Of a stretch of DNA of 64,000 bases, positions 55,247-63,878 are shown piece by piece. Position numbers and translations under genes: made by a program. The first letter of the stretch is position 1, and the number at the start of each line of letters is the position of its first letter. The notes beneath the pieces are model-generated. The model saw only the letters and a list, made by a program, of their open reading frames with translations. It ran no database searches and was not told the origin of the DNA. This stretch comes from Streptomyces sp. 840.1 (GTDB taxonomy: Bacteria > Actinomycetota > Actinomycetes > Streptomycetales > Streptomycetaceae), in NCBI RefSeq assembly GCF_003751445.1, contig NZ_RJUU01000001.1, forward strand, positions 5,001 through 69,000, given 5' to 3'.

Positions 55247-56812
55247 CTACGACGCCGTCGGGGGGCTGGTCACCTTGAGGGCCAGCCAGAGCTCCATCCG
55301 GCTGTCCGGATCGTCCAGCGAACGCCCGAGGATCTCCTCCACCCGCCGCATCCGGTAGCGCAGGGTGTGCCGGTGCACCCCCAGGTCGGCCGCGGCGGCG
55401 TCCCACTGGCCGTGGTGGGAGAGCCAGGCCCGCAGCGAGGCGACCAGGTCGCCCCGGCCCTTGGTGTCGTGTTCGTACAGGGGGCGGAGCATGGCGTCCG
55501 CGAAGGCGCGCACCGCGTCGTCGGCGAGCAGCGGGAGCACCGAGCCGGTCGCCAGCTCCTCGTGCTCGACCAGTGCCCTGCCCCGCCGGCGGGCCACCGA
55601 CAACGCCTGTTCGGCCTGCTTGTACGCGGCCGATACGGCGATCGGGCCCGCGGGGGCGGAGAGGCCGACGACCACCTGGGTGTCGCCCGCCGGTTCGTGC
55701 GCGGGCCGTTCCTCCTGGGTCTCGGCGTAGCCGGTGCAGGCGGCGACCGCGGCGCCGCCGTCTGCGGCCAGGACGACGAGGCGTTCGCCCTCGGGGACCA
55801 TCAGCACGGTCTCGCCGGACCGGGCGGCCGCGCTCTCCATCGCCTCGGCCAGCTGCGCGGTGGTCGAGGGTTCGGACGCCTCCGCGATGAGCAGCCGGAA
55901 GGGGGCGTCGAGCAGCCCGCCGTAGAGGTCTCCGGCGACGGCGCGCGCGTGGTCGGGCTGGCCGGCGAGCAGCATCCGCAGCACCGCGGCGCCGAGCCGC
56001 TGTTCGGCGCCCTGGAGCGAGCGGGAGCGGGCGGTGGTGAGGGTGAGCAGGGCGACCGCCGAGTGCACGGCGTACCGTTCCGCGGTGCCGAGCGCCGACC
56101 CGGTGCCGACGGCGAGGGCGCCGCGGGCCCGGCGGCCGGTGCCCAGGGACTGGAGCTCGACCCGGTCCTCGTTGCCGCCGACGACCACGCTGGCCGGGGC
56201 CGGGCGGTCGCGCAGGCGTTCCACGTCCGGGGTGAGCCGGGCGGCGCGGCGGGCGGCCCAGTCGGGGGCGGCCGCCACGACGGCCCCGGAGGCGTCGTAC
56301 AGCGCGGCCCAGCCGTCGACGTGCGCGGCGAGCCGGCCGAGGAGTTCGCCGGGGCCGTCCCCGGCGAGCGCCGCCCTGGTGAGTTCGCGCTGCGCCTCGA
56401 AGCCGGCGGTGACGGCCCGGTACTGGTCGGCGGCGATCTCCGAGGAGACCGCCTTGGCGATGGCGATGAACGGGGTGCGGCGGGGCACTTCGATGAGCGG
56501 CAGCCCGGCTTCCTCGGCGGCGTCGATCAGCGCCTTGGGCACGGCGTCGTAGTTGACGCCGACGGCGAAGCCCACCCCGACGACGCCGGATCCGGCCAGC
56601 CGTCGCACGTACCGCTGCATGCCCTCGGGGCTCTCGGCGTCGAGATTGGTCGCGGTGACCAGCAGCAGTTCGCCGCCCTCCATGTAGCGGACGGGGTCGG
56701 CCAGCTCGCTGGCGTGCGCCCAGCGCACGGGTGTGTCGAGCCGGTCCGCTCCCGCACGGACCGTGAGTTTGAGCGCCGAGTGCTGGACGAGCGAGGCGAG
56801 CGTGGGCGGCAT
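55247..56812 (-). CDS. PucR-family transcriptional regulator
   Basis: This protein is 521 residues from ATG 56812. It has the PucR N-terminal domain (LASLVQHSALKLTVRAGADRL, then RYMEGGELLLVTATNL), a central GGDEF-like domain and a C-terminal HTH (HHGQWDAAAADLGVHRHTLRYRMRRVEEIL split over 490-515). The family controls purine, GABA, proline and similar catabolic genes in response to metabolites. A GTG 23 codons upstream (56881) is an alternative start; the shorter was chosen because it begins at the domain. It probably regulates the ALDH gene downstream and perhaps gabT. Confidence 0.9.
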   Translation of the reverse strand: MPPTLASLVQHSALKLTVRAGADRLDTPVRWAHASELADPVRYMEGGELLLVTATNLDAESPEGMQRYVRRLAGSGVVGVGFAVGVNYDAVPKALIDAAEEAGLPLIEVPRRTPFIAIAKAVSSEIAADQYRAVTAGFEAQRELTRAALAGDGPGELLGRLAAHVDGWAALYDASGAVVAAAPDWAARRAARLTPDVERLRDRPAPASVVVGGNEDRVELQSLGTGRRARGALAVGTGSALGTAERYAVHSAVALLTLTTARSRSLQGAEQRLGAAVLRMLLAGQPDHARAVAGDLYGGLLDAPFRLLIAEASEPSTTAQLAEAMESAAARSGETVLMVPEGERLVVLAADGGAAVAACTGYAETQEERPAHEPAGDTQVVVGLSAPAGPIAVSAAYKQAEQALSVARRRGRALVEHEELATGSVLPLLADDAVRAFADAMLRPLYEHDTKGRGDLVASLRAWLSHHGQWDAAAADLGVHRHTLRYRMRRVEEILGRSLDDPDSRMELWLALKVTSPPTAS

Positions 56813-56972
56813 GGGACGGGTGACCTTTGGGAGGGGGCGTCTGGGCGGGGCGCCTGAGTGGGGCGTCGATTGCGCCGTCACGTATGAACGGCTGCTATCG
56901 ATTCTGCCAGGGCGGCAGGGTTCCCGTAACCGCTCTCAGCCCCTCCTGTACCGCCGCTCCCTCGGATGCCCG

Positions 56973-59453
56973 TCAGCCACCCAGTTTCATCAGGAGCGGA
57001 GGGGCGTGCCGGCCGTCGACCGTGGTGAGGGAGACCACCGCGTGGCCGGCCGCCAGTTCGTAGGCGAGCCCCGAGGCGGACCAGCGTTCCCGTTCGACCT
57101 GGCGCACGGTCACGGCGTCCGTGGTGACGGCCTTGCCGGTGGCGAACTTCCGCAGGGCGTGCAGGGCCCGGGTGAGCGGCTGGTCGGCGAAGACGCCGTG
57201 CTGGGCGACCTCGCGGACCTCCACCCATTCCTTGCCCCAGGCCTCGGCGAAGCGTTTGCCGTCCCAGGTGGAGACGCCGGAGAAGGCCATGTTGCAGCCG
57301 ACCGAGCCGAGCAGCGCGGTGTGCAGCGGCTCGGGCACGTCTTCCAGGGTCCGCAGGGCCAGGACCGCCCCCGCGTTGACGGACCGCAGCCGCCGGATGC
57401 CCCGGACGGTCTCGGCGGTGACGGTGTGGGTGGCGTCGTCCAGGACCAGGCAGACGAACAGCGAGCGGTCGGCGCGGGCCGCGGTGATCGCGTTGAACTG
57501 GGCGAGGACGAGGCGGGCCAGTACCTGGGACGCCTCGGCGTGGGCGCGCTCGGGGAGATCGATGCGCACCCGCAGCGGGTGCTGTTCCAGGGAACGCAGC
57601 GAGAACGGCCGGGCGTCCTCGCCGGTGGCGAAGAATCCCGCGAAGGCCGGCCGGTCGAGGACGGCGATCCGGTCGGCCAGGACGGCGGCCGGATCCCCCG
57701 CGCCGCCCGCCTGCCGGGCCCGCGCGTCCAGCTCGCGCAGCATCGCGTGCCCGCCGGCCGCCTCCAGGGCCTGGCGCAGCGCGGTCAGCGCGGGGACGGA
57801 CCCTTCCAGGAGCTCGCGGAGTTCGGGGACGCCGGGGAACCTGCCGTGGACGGCGCGGTAGGGGCCGAGGAGCCGGCCGAGCACGGTGCCCGCGCGCCGG
57901 CTGTCCAGGCCGGGGAGGTCACCGACCAGCCCTTCCGCGAGGGTGGCCGCGGCCTCGTCGGGGTCGGTGGTGCCGCCGTAGAGGTCGAAGTCGTGCACGG
58001 AGGCGGGGTCCCCGATCCGGATGACGACGTCGTAGGCCTCGTCCGGCCCCAGCTGTGTGCCCGCGCCGCCGACGGCGAGCACCGCCGCCTGGCCCGTGAG
58101 CGCCCTGATGGCGAGGGATTCGATGACCGGCCGGACGACCCCGGCGGTCTTGCCCGAGCCGGGCGGGCCCACCGCCAGGAGCGAGGTGCCCAGCAACGCG
58201 GGCTCCAGGGCCAGGCCCGAACCGCGGCGGGGATAGGGGTTGCGCGGGTCGTCCGCGCAGCCGCCGATCCGGACCTGGCCGGTGAGCGGGTCGTGCGGGG
58301 CGGTGCGCAGCGGGAGATCGCGGTCGCCCGAGGGGTGCAGATAGGCGCCCGCGCCCTTGCGCAGCACGGTCTCGGTGAAGGAGGCGAGGCGGTCGGGGCG
58401 GGTCCGGGCGACGGCCCAGGCGTGCCGCAGCCGTACGCAGTCGACGTCGTTCATCCGGCCGGTGCGCACGGCGGCGGTCAGCGCCTCCGCCGCGTCCACC
58501 CGGCCCTCGGCCCGCAGCTCGGGCCAGTCCGCCGGGGCGGGACCGGTCTGCTCGGGGGCCGTCCGGGGGCGGCCGGGGACGGTTCCGGGCCGCTCCGGCT
58601 CCTGGTTGCGCAGGCGCCGCAGGAAGGGGCCGAGCTCCGTGGACCACTGGCCGATCCTGGCGAAGGGCCAGACGATCGCGGTGCCGATCAGCGCGTAGAG
58701 CACGATCGAGACGAGCAGCGCCGCGTACTGGTTGCCGCCGCCCTGCATCCAGCTGGTGGGCACGGCGGGCAGGACGACGTCCGCGAGCGGCACCCGCCGG
58801 GTCCAGACGAGCCAGACGGTGAGCAGCGCCCCGGCCACCGTGGTCAGGAACCTGGCCCGGTCCAGGCGGTCTCCCGCGTAGTACCGGAAGAGGTGCGCCC
58901 AGGCGCCGATCCGGGCGGCCCAGAAGCCGAGGGCGAGCACGAGGACCTGGTAGTAGAGCGTGGTGGAGTTGACGACCAGGGCGGGCGCGTCCTTACGGAG
59001 GCCGCCGAAGGACCACCATTCGGCCCCGGTGATGATCTCGATCGGCTTGAAGACGTAGGGGACGGCCCGTTCGGTGAGCAGCAGCCACAGCAGGAGCCAC
59101 AGGACCAGCGTGGCGGCCGGCCCGAGCAGGGAGGGGCGCGGCGGCCGCTCGGCCGGCCTCGGCACATAGGCGTAGCGCCACACGCCGGGATCGCTCTCGG
59201 GGCGCGGCGTGTTCAGCCAGTCGGCGGTGGGCGATCCCGTCCCGGCGGAGCGGTGCTGGACCGGCATCGCGGCGGGGCGCGGCGGCCCCACCGTCGGCGG
59301 GAACGCGGGCGGCGCCGTCGGCGGCGGGCCCGGCGGGCGCGCGGGCGGCGGCCCGGCCGGGTGCGGCACGGAGCCCTGGGGGCGGCCGGCGCGGCCGTCG
59401 GGCGGCTGCGCACCCCGCGTGCCCCGGGCGCCGTGCGTGCCTTCGTTGTCCAT
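56973..59453 (-). CDS. Orphan TraG/TraD-like membrane P-loop ATPase
   Basis: This is an 826-residue protein. The first 100 residues are Pro/Gly/Ala-rich. Four transmembrane helices follow (about 110-130, 162-185, 200-220, 243-265), then a cytoplasmic ATPase domain with Walker A AVGPPGSGKTAGV (about 430), Walker B FVCLVLDDATH (about 685) and an arginine-finger-like IRRLRSVNAG region. This is the layout of conjugation coupling proteins (TraD/TraG, FtsK-like superfamily). No relaxase, T4SS or mobile-element gene is adjacent, so it is a chromosomal orphan that may move DNA or protein across the membrane. It starts at ATG 59453 and diverges from gabT. Confidence 0.82.
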   Translation of the reverse strand: MDNEGTHGARGTRGAQPPDGRAGRPQGSVPHPAGPPPARPPGPPPTAPPAFPPTVGPPRPAAMPVQHRSAGTGSPTADWLNTPRPESDPGVWRYAYVPRPAERPPRPSLLGPAATLVLWLLLWLLLTERAVPYVFKPIEIITGAEWWSFGGLRKDAPALVVNSTTLYYQVLVLALGFWAARIGAWAHLFRYYAGDRLDRARFLTTVAGALLTVWLVWTRRVPLADVVLPAVPTSWMQGGGNQYAALLVSIVLYALIGTAIVWPFARIGQWSTELGPFLRRLRNQEPERPGTVPGRPRTAPEQTGPAPADWPELRAEGRVDAAEALTAAVRTGRMNDVDCVRLRHAWAVARTRPDRLASFTETVLRKGAGAYLHPSGDRDLPLRTAPHDPLTGQVRIGGCADDPRNPYPRRGSGLALEPALLGTSLLAVGPPGSGKTAGVVRPVIESLAIRALTGQAAVLAVGGAGTQLGPDEAYDVVIRIGDPASVHDFDLYGGTTDPDEAAATLAEGLVGDLPGLDSRRAGTVLGRLLGPYRAVHGRFPGVPELRELLEGSVPALTALRQALEAAGGHAMLRELDARARQAGGAGDPAAVLADRIAVLDRPAFAGFFATGEDARPFSLRSLEQHPLRVRIDLPERAHAEASQVLARLVLAQFNAITAARADRSLFVCLVLDDATHTVTAETVRGIRRLRSVNAGAVLALRTLEDVPEPLHTALLGSVGCNMAFSGVSTWDGKRFAEAWGKEWVEVREVAQHGVFADQPLTRALHALRKFATGKAVTTDAVTVRQVERERWSASGLAYELAAGHAVVSLTTVDGRHAPPLLMKLGG

Positions 59454-59698
59454 GAACCGTTGCCCCCTGACCAGCCAGGTCCGACCGCTGCACGGCCAAT
59501 CTAGTGCGCGGACACGGGGAGTTCAGCAACGCGCCCGGATAGTGACGGGGAACGGGCCGCCCCGCCCCCGTATCGCGTTCTGTCCGTCGCGGACAAGGAC
59601 ACGTCCGCCACCACTCCCGATCGGAGCATGCCCGCGCCCCGCCCACGCGCCTAGCCTGCAGAAACCGAAGCGTCCGAAACACCCCCCAGGAGCCCCGC

Positions 59699-61039
59699 AT
59701 GACCGCAATTCCGCAGGAGCGCCGCGTCGTCACCGCCATTCCCGGCCCGAAGTCGGTGGAGCTGCAGGCCCGCCGCCTCGCCGCGGTCGCCGCCGGTGTG
59801 GGCTCCACACTGCCGGTGTTCACCGCGCGTGCCGGTGGCGGGATCATCGAGGACGTGGACGGCAACCGGCTGATCGACTTCGGTTCCGGTATCGCCGTGA
59901 CGTCGGTCGGCGCCTCCGCCGAGGCCGTGGTGCGGCGGGCGTCCGCGCAGCTCGCGGACTTCACCCACACCTGTTTCATGGTCACTCCGTACGAGGGGTA
60001 CGTCGAGGTCTGCGAGCAGCTCGCCGAGCTGACGCCGGGCGACCACGCGAAGAAGTCCGCGCTGTTCAACTCGGGCGCCGAGGCCGTCGAGAACGCGGTG
60101 AAGATCGCCCGCGCCTACACCAAGCGCACCGCCGTCGTCGTCTTCGACCACGGCTACCACGGCCGGACCAACCTCACCATGGGCATGACGGCGAAGAACA
60201 TGCCGTACAAGCAGGGCTTCGGCCCGTTCGCGCCCGAGGTCTACCGGGTGCCGGTGGCGTACGGCTACCGCTGGCCGACCGGTGCGCAGAACGCCGGGGC
60301 CGAGGCGTCCGCGCAGGCCATCGACGAGATCACCAAGCAGATCGGCGCGGACAACGTCGCCGCGATCGTCATCGAGCCGGTCCTCGGCGAGGGCGGGTTC
60401 ATCGAGCCGGCCAAGGGCTTCCTGCCGGCGATCGCGCAGTTCGCCAAGGACAACGGCATCGTCTTCGTCGCGGACGAGATCCAGTCCGGCTTCTGCCGCA
60501 CCGGCCAGTGGTTCGCCTGCGAGGACGAGGGCATCGTCCCGGACCTGATCACCACCGCCAAGGGCATCGCGGGCGGCCTGCCGCTCTCCGCGGTCACCGG
60601 CCGCGCCGAGATCATGGACGCCGCGCACGCCGGCGGCCTCGGCGGCACCTACGGCGGGAACCCGGTCGCCTGCGCGGGTGCGCTCGGCGCCATCGAGACG
60701 ATGCGCGAGCTGGACCTGAACGGGAAGGCGAAGCGCATCGAGGAGGTCATGAAGGGCCGCCTCGCCGAGATGCGGGCCAAGCTGCCCAACGGGGACATCA
60801 TCGGTGACATCCGGGGCCGGGGCGCGATGATCGCGATCGAGCTGGTGCGGTCCGGCACCAAGGACCCGGACCCGGCGGCGGCCGCGCAGCTCGCCAAGGC
60901 CTGCCACGCCGAGGGTGTGCTGGTGCTCACCTGCGGCACCTACGGCAACGTCCTGCGCTTCCTGCCGCCGCTGGTGATCGGCGAGGAGCTGCTGAACGAG
61001 GGCCTCGACGTGATCGAGCAGGCGTTCGCCGGCGTCTGA
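59699..61039 (+). CDS. gabT: 4-aminobutyrate aminotransferase
   Basis: GabT transfers the amino group of GABA to 2-oxoglutarate, giving succinate semialdehyde. The 446-residue class III aminotransferase has FNSGAEAVENAVKIARAYT (PLP phosphate segment), DHGYHGRTNLTMGMT, the IVIEPVLGEGGFIEP motif, the VADEIQSGFCRTG Asp, and the Schiff-base Lys in TTAKGIAGGLPLSAV (about 287). The start is ATG 59699 with a CAGGAG ribosome site. The ALDH at 53669 could supply the following oxidation step, though the genes are not adjacent. Confidence 0.95.
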   Translation: MTAIPQERRVVTAIPGPKSVELQARRLAAVAAGVGSTLPVFTARAGGGIIEDVDGNRLIDFGSGIAVTSVGASAEAVVRRASAQLADFTHTCFMVTPYEGYVEVCEQLAELTPGDHAKKSALFNSGAEAVENAVKIARAYTKRTAVVVFDHGYHGRTNLTMGMTAKNMPYKQGFGPFAPEVYRVPVAYGYRWPTGAQNAGAEASAQAIDEITKQIGADNVAAIVIEPVLGEGGFIEPAKGFLPAIAQFAKDNGIVFVADEIQSGFCRTGQWFACEDEGIVPDLITTAKGIAGGLPLSAVTGRAEIMDAAHAGGLGGTYGGNPVACAGALGAIETMRELDLNGKAKRIEEVMKGRLAEMRAKLPNGDIIGDIRGRGAMIAIELVRSGTKDPDPAAAAQLAKACHAEGVLVLTCGTYGNVLRFLPPLVIGEELLNEGLDVIEQAFAGV

Positions 61040-61185
61040 GCCGGGTGGGCCCGGGAGCGGCGCGGCGTTTCCTCCGGGGATGCCCGGCGCCCCGGTGAGG
61101 GCCTGTGAAGAAGGTGTGCGGGGGCGATGGCGGGATAACGTTGCCGCTGTCGGACCCCCCACCGCCTGACGTACGGTTTGCGCAG

Positions 61186-61980
61186 ATGAGAGAAACACCC
61201 CGCCCGCAGGGGACTGCCGGCGACACCGGGTCGGAGCTCCACCGGCACCGTCCTGGTTGTGCCTTCGCGCACACCACTGGAGCTTCGGGCTCCGGAACTC
61301 CTCACCGATCGGATGGCCGCCCGCCCCACACCCCCCGGGGCGCGCGGCACACCGGTCCGACCGTCCGTCCCGGAACACCCCCCCCTGTTCCGGGACGGAC
61401 GGCTCTTCTCGTTTCGGTGGTCTCGGGCCTGCTGGCCCTGTTCGCCCTCACCACCTGGCAGATCGCGGCCGACGGCCCGCTGCGCGGCCTCGACGAACGC
61501 ACCGGCCGCGCCCTGGTGGGCCGGGGTCCGGCCGGGCTCACCGAATTCCTCGCGGATCTCGGCAACATGCAGGTCGCGCTCCCGGTGCTGGGCTGCGCGA
61601 TTGCCTGGTCGCTCGTGCGCGGTGCGCGCCGCGCCCCGGTCACGGCGGCGCTGACCACGGCCGCGGCGGGGCTGCTCGTCGTCCCGCTCAAGGACTGGAT
61701 CGCCCGCCCCGGGCCGCTGACCGACGCCACCGGCTACTACCCCTCGGGCCACGCGGCGACCGCGGCGGTGGCGTACGGGGCCGCGGCGCTGCTGCTCGCC
61801 CCGTACCTGCGGCGGTCATGGATGATGCCCGTCGCCGCCGTCCTGCTGACGGCGGCGACGGGCATCGGTCTGGTGCTGCGCGGCTACCACTGGCCGCTGG
61901 ACGTGCTGGGCAGCTGGTTCCTGTGCGGGCTGCTGCTCCTGCCGCTGGTGGTTCCGGGGCGCTCTCAGCCGCCGAAGTAG
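61186..61980 (+). CDS. PAP2-family membrane phosphatase
   Basis: This is a protein of about 264 residues from ATG 61186. After a 70-residue polar, Pro/Thr/Gly-rich N-terminus there are five to six hydrophobic segments and the acid phosphatase motifs KDWIARPGP (C1), YPSGHAAT (C2) and LRGYHWPLDVLGSW (C3). Such enzymes dephosphorylate lipid phosphates or isoprenyl pyrophosphates at the membrane. The exact start is uncertain (GTG 61105 and later GTGs are possible). Its stop overlaps the end of the convergent chitinase gene by 16 bp. Confidence 0.88.
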   Translation: MRETPRPQGTAGDTGSELHRHRPGCAFAHTTGASGSGTPHRSDGRPPHTPRGARHTGPTVRPGTPPPVPGRTALLVSVVSGLLALFALTTWQIAADGPLRGLDERTGRALVGRGPAGLTEFLADLGNMQVALPVLGCAIAWSLVRGARRAPVTAALTTAAAGLLVVPLKDWIARPGPLTDATGYYPSGHAATAAVAYGAAALLLAPYLRRSWMMPVAAVLLTAATGIGLVLRGYHWPLDVLGSWFLCGLLLLPLVVPGRSQPPK

Positions 61981-63794
61981 GCGTCGAAGTTCTTCGAGAA
62001 CTCCCAGTTGTTGAAGCGGTCCCAGTTGATCGACCAGGTCATCAGCCCGCGCAGTCCGGACCAGGTGCCGTGGGTGGCGTAGGAGCCGCAGTCGGTCTTC
62101 TTCGTCAGGCAGTTCAGCGCCTTGGTCACCTCGGCGGGCGAGGTGTGGCCGTTGCCCGCCTGGGTGGAGGCCGGCAGACCGATCGAGACCTGGTCGGGGC
62201 GCAGGCCCGGGAAGACCTTGGTCTGGTCGCCCGCCACCGGGAAGCCGGTCAGCAGCATGTCGGTCATGGCGATGTGGAAGTCGGCGCCGCCCATCGAGTG
62301 GTACTGGTTGTCCAGGCCCATGATGGAGCCCGAGTTGTAGTCCTGGACGTGCAGCAGGGTGAGGTCGTCGCGCAGGGCGTGGATCACCGGGAGGTAGGCG
62401 CCGGCGCGCGGGTCCTGGCCGCCCCAGGGGCCCGAGCCGTAGTACTGGTAGCCGAGCTGCACGAAGAAGGTCTCGGGGGCCATGGTCAGGACGAACTTGT
62501 CGCCGTACTTGGCCTTGAGCGTCTTCACCGCGGAGATCAGGTTGACGATGACCGGTGTGGTGGGGCTGCGGAAGTCGGTGTCGCCGGTGTTCAGCGAGAG
62601 CGAGTGGCCCTCGAAGTCGATGTCCAGGCCGTCCAGACCGTACTCGTCGATGATCTTGCTGACCGAGGAGACGAAGGTGTCGCGGGCGGCGGTGGTGGCG
62701 AGCTGCACCTGTCCGTTCTGGCCGCCGATGGAGATCAGCACCTTCTTGCCGGCGGCCTGCTTGGCCTTGATGGCCGCCTTGAACTCGGCCGCCGACTCGA
62801 CGTTCGGGCACTCGGCCACCGGGCAGAGCGAGAACCGGATGTCGCCCGAGGTGACGGAGGTGGGTTCGCCGAAGGCGAGGTCGATGACGTCCCAGGAGTC
62901 GGGCACGTCCGCCATCCGCGTGTAGCCGGAGCCGTTGGCGAAGCTGGAGTGCAGATAGCCGACGAGGGCGTGGGCCGGCAGCGTGGCCCCGCCCTCTCCC
63001 CCGCTGCCGCCGGTCTTGGTGGTGGCGAGCACCGCGGCGGACTTGGCGGACTCACCCCCCGCGTTGGTCGCGGTGACCTGGAAGCTGTACGCGGTCGAGG
63101 CGGCGAGGCCCGTCACCGTCGCGGAGGTGGCGGTGGTGGAGAGGACCTTCGTGCCGCCCCGGTAGACGTTGTAGCCGGTGGCGCCGGAGGACGCGGTCCA
63201 GGACAGCGGGACCGAGGAAGTGGTGGCGGTGCCCGCCTTGAGTCCCGCCGGTACCGCCGGGAGGACGACCGGGTCGCCGCCGGGGCCGACGAGGCTGAGG
63301 TCGTCGGCGTAGTAGGCGGGCGTCCCGTACCAGCCGTGCGTGTAGACCTTGACCGAGGTGGTGGAGGCGCCGGTCCTGAACGTGGTGGTGAGCTTCTGCC
63401 AGGCACCGGCGGACTGCGTCCAGGTGGACACGTCCGTCGTGCCGGTGCCCTCCGCGCCCAGGTAGACGTAGCTGCCCTGCACCCAGGCGCTCAGGGTGTA
63501 CGTGGAGTCCGGCTTGACCGTGACGGCCTGCGAGCACTTGGCGTAGTCGCTGCCCGCCGGGGTCGCCTTCAGCGCCGAGGTACCGCCGTGCACCGGGGTG
63601 GTGACAACGGCTCCGCTGCCGCCCGTACAGCTCCAGCCGTCCAGGCCGACCTCGAAGGTGCCGTTGCGCGCCAGCTCGGCGTCGGCCGCCGCGGCGCTCG
63701 GCGCCGAGGCCGCCAGGCCGCCGGCGGCCAGAAGGGCGGCCGTGAAGGCGGCCAGCAGTCCGGTAATGCGGGCAGGGGGTCCCGTACGTTCCAC
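61965..63794 (-). CDS. Secreted GH18 chitinase
   Basis: This is a 609-residue secreted chitin hydrolase. The signal peptide (about 1-37) has a twin-helix core ending in SAAAAD. A carbohydrate-binding beta-sandwich follows (about 40-175, NGTFEVGLDGWSC), then a fibronectin-III domain (about 180-265). The GH18 barrel has the catalytic DxxDxDxE as DGLDIDFEG (about 390). The layout matches S. coelicolor ChiB-type enzymes. The start is GTG 63794 with a GGAGG ribosome site. Its promoter carries a DasR-type site. Confidence 0.94.
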   Translation of the reverse strand: MERTGPPARITGLLAAFTAALLAAGGLAASAPSAAAADAELARNGTFEVGLDGWSCTGGSGAVVTTPVHGGTSALKATPAGSDYAKCSQAVTVKPDSTYTLSAWVQGSYVYLGAEGTGTTDVSTWTQSAGAWQKLTTTFRTGASTTSVKVYTHGWYGTPAYYADDLSLVGPGGDPVVLPAVPAGLKAGTATTSSVPLSWTASSGATGYNVYRGGTKVLSTTATSATVTGLAASTAYSFQVTATNAGGESAKSAAVLATTKTGGSGGEGGATLPAHALVGYLHSSFANGSGYTRMADVPDSWDVIDLAFGEPTSVTSGDIRFSLCPVAECPNVESAAEFKAAIKAKQAAGKKVLISIGGQNGQVQLATTAARDTFVSSVSKIIDEYGLDGLDIDFEGHSLSLNTGDTDFRSPTTPVIVNLISAVKTLKAKYGDKFVLTMAPETFFVQLGYQYYGSGPWGGQDPRAGAYLPVIHALRDDLTLLHVQDYNSGSIMGLDNQYHSMGGADFHIAMTDMLLTGFPVAGDQTKVFPGLRPDQVSIGLPASTQAGNGHTSPAEVTKALNCLTKKTDCGSYATHGTWSGLRGLMTWSINWDRFNNWEFSKNFDAYFGG

Positions 63795-63829
63795 AACGGC
63801 CTCCGTGCAGGGGGGAATTGGGTGGCCAC

Positions 63830-63858
63830 AACATGGTCCAGACCAATCCGGTTGTCAA
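63830..63858 (-). promoter_or_regulatory. Chitinase promoter with DasR-type (dre) operator
   Basis: On the reverse strand TTGACA (63858-63853) and CATGTT (63835-63830) form -35 and -10 hexamers with 17-bp spacing. Between them lies TGGTCTGGACCA (63845-63834), which differs by one base from the DasR operator core TGGTCTAGACCA, known to control chitin-catabolism genes through N-acetylglucosamine-responsive repression. The position inside the promoter fits repression. The element lies just after the stop codon of the upstream gene. Confidence 0.8.
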
Positions 63859-63878
63859 GACCTCTGGCAGCCACCCCG

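Noticed and set aside
56733..59504. A 923-codon open frame opposite the TraG-like gene
   Set aside because: It has no recognisable motif and antisense composition; the reverse-strand frame has transmembrane helices and Walker motifs.
59454..59698. A regulator site in the TraG/gabT divergent region
   Set aside because: I looked for inverted or direct repeats and saw none that stand out; promoters must be here but cannot be placed by eye.
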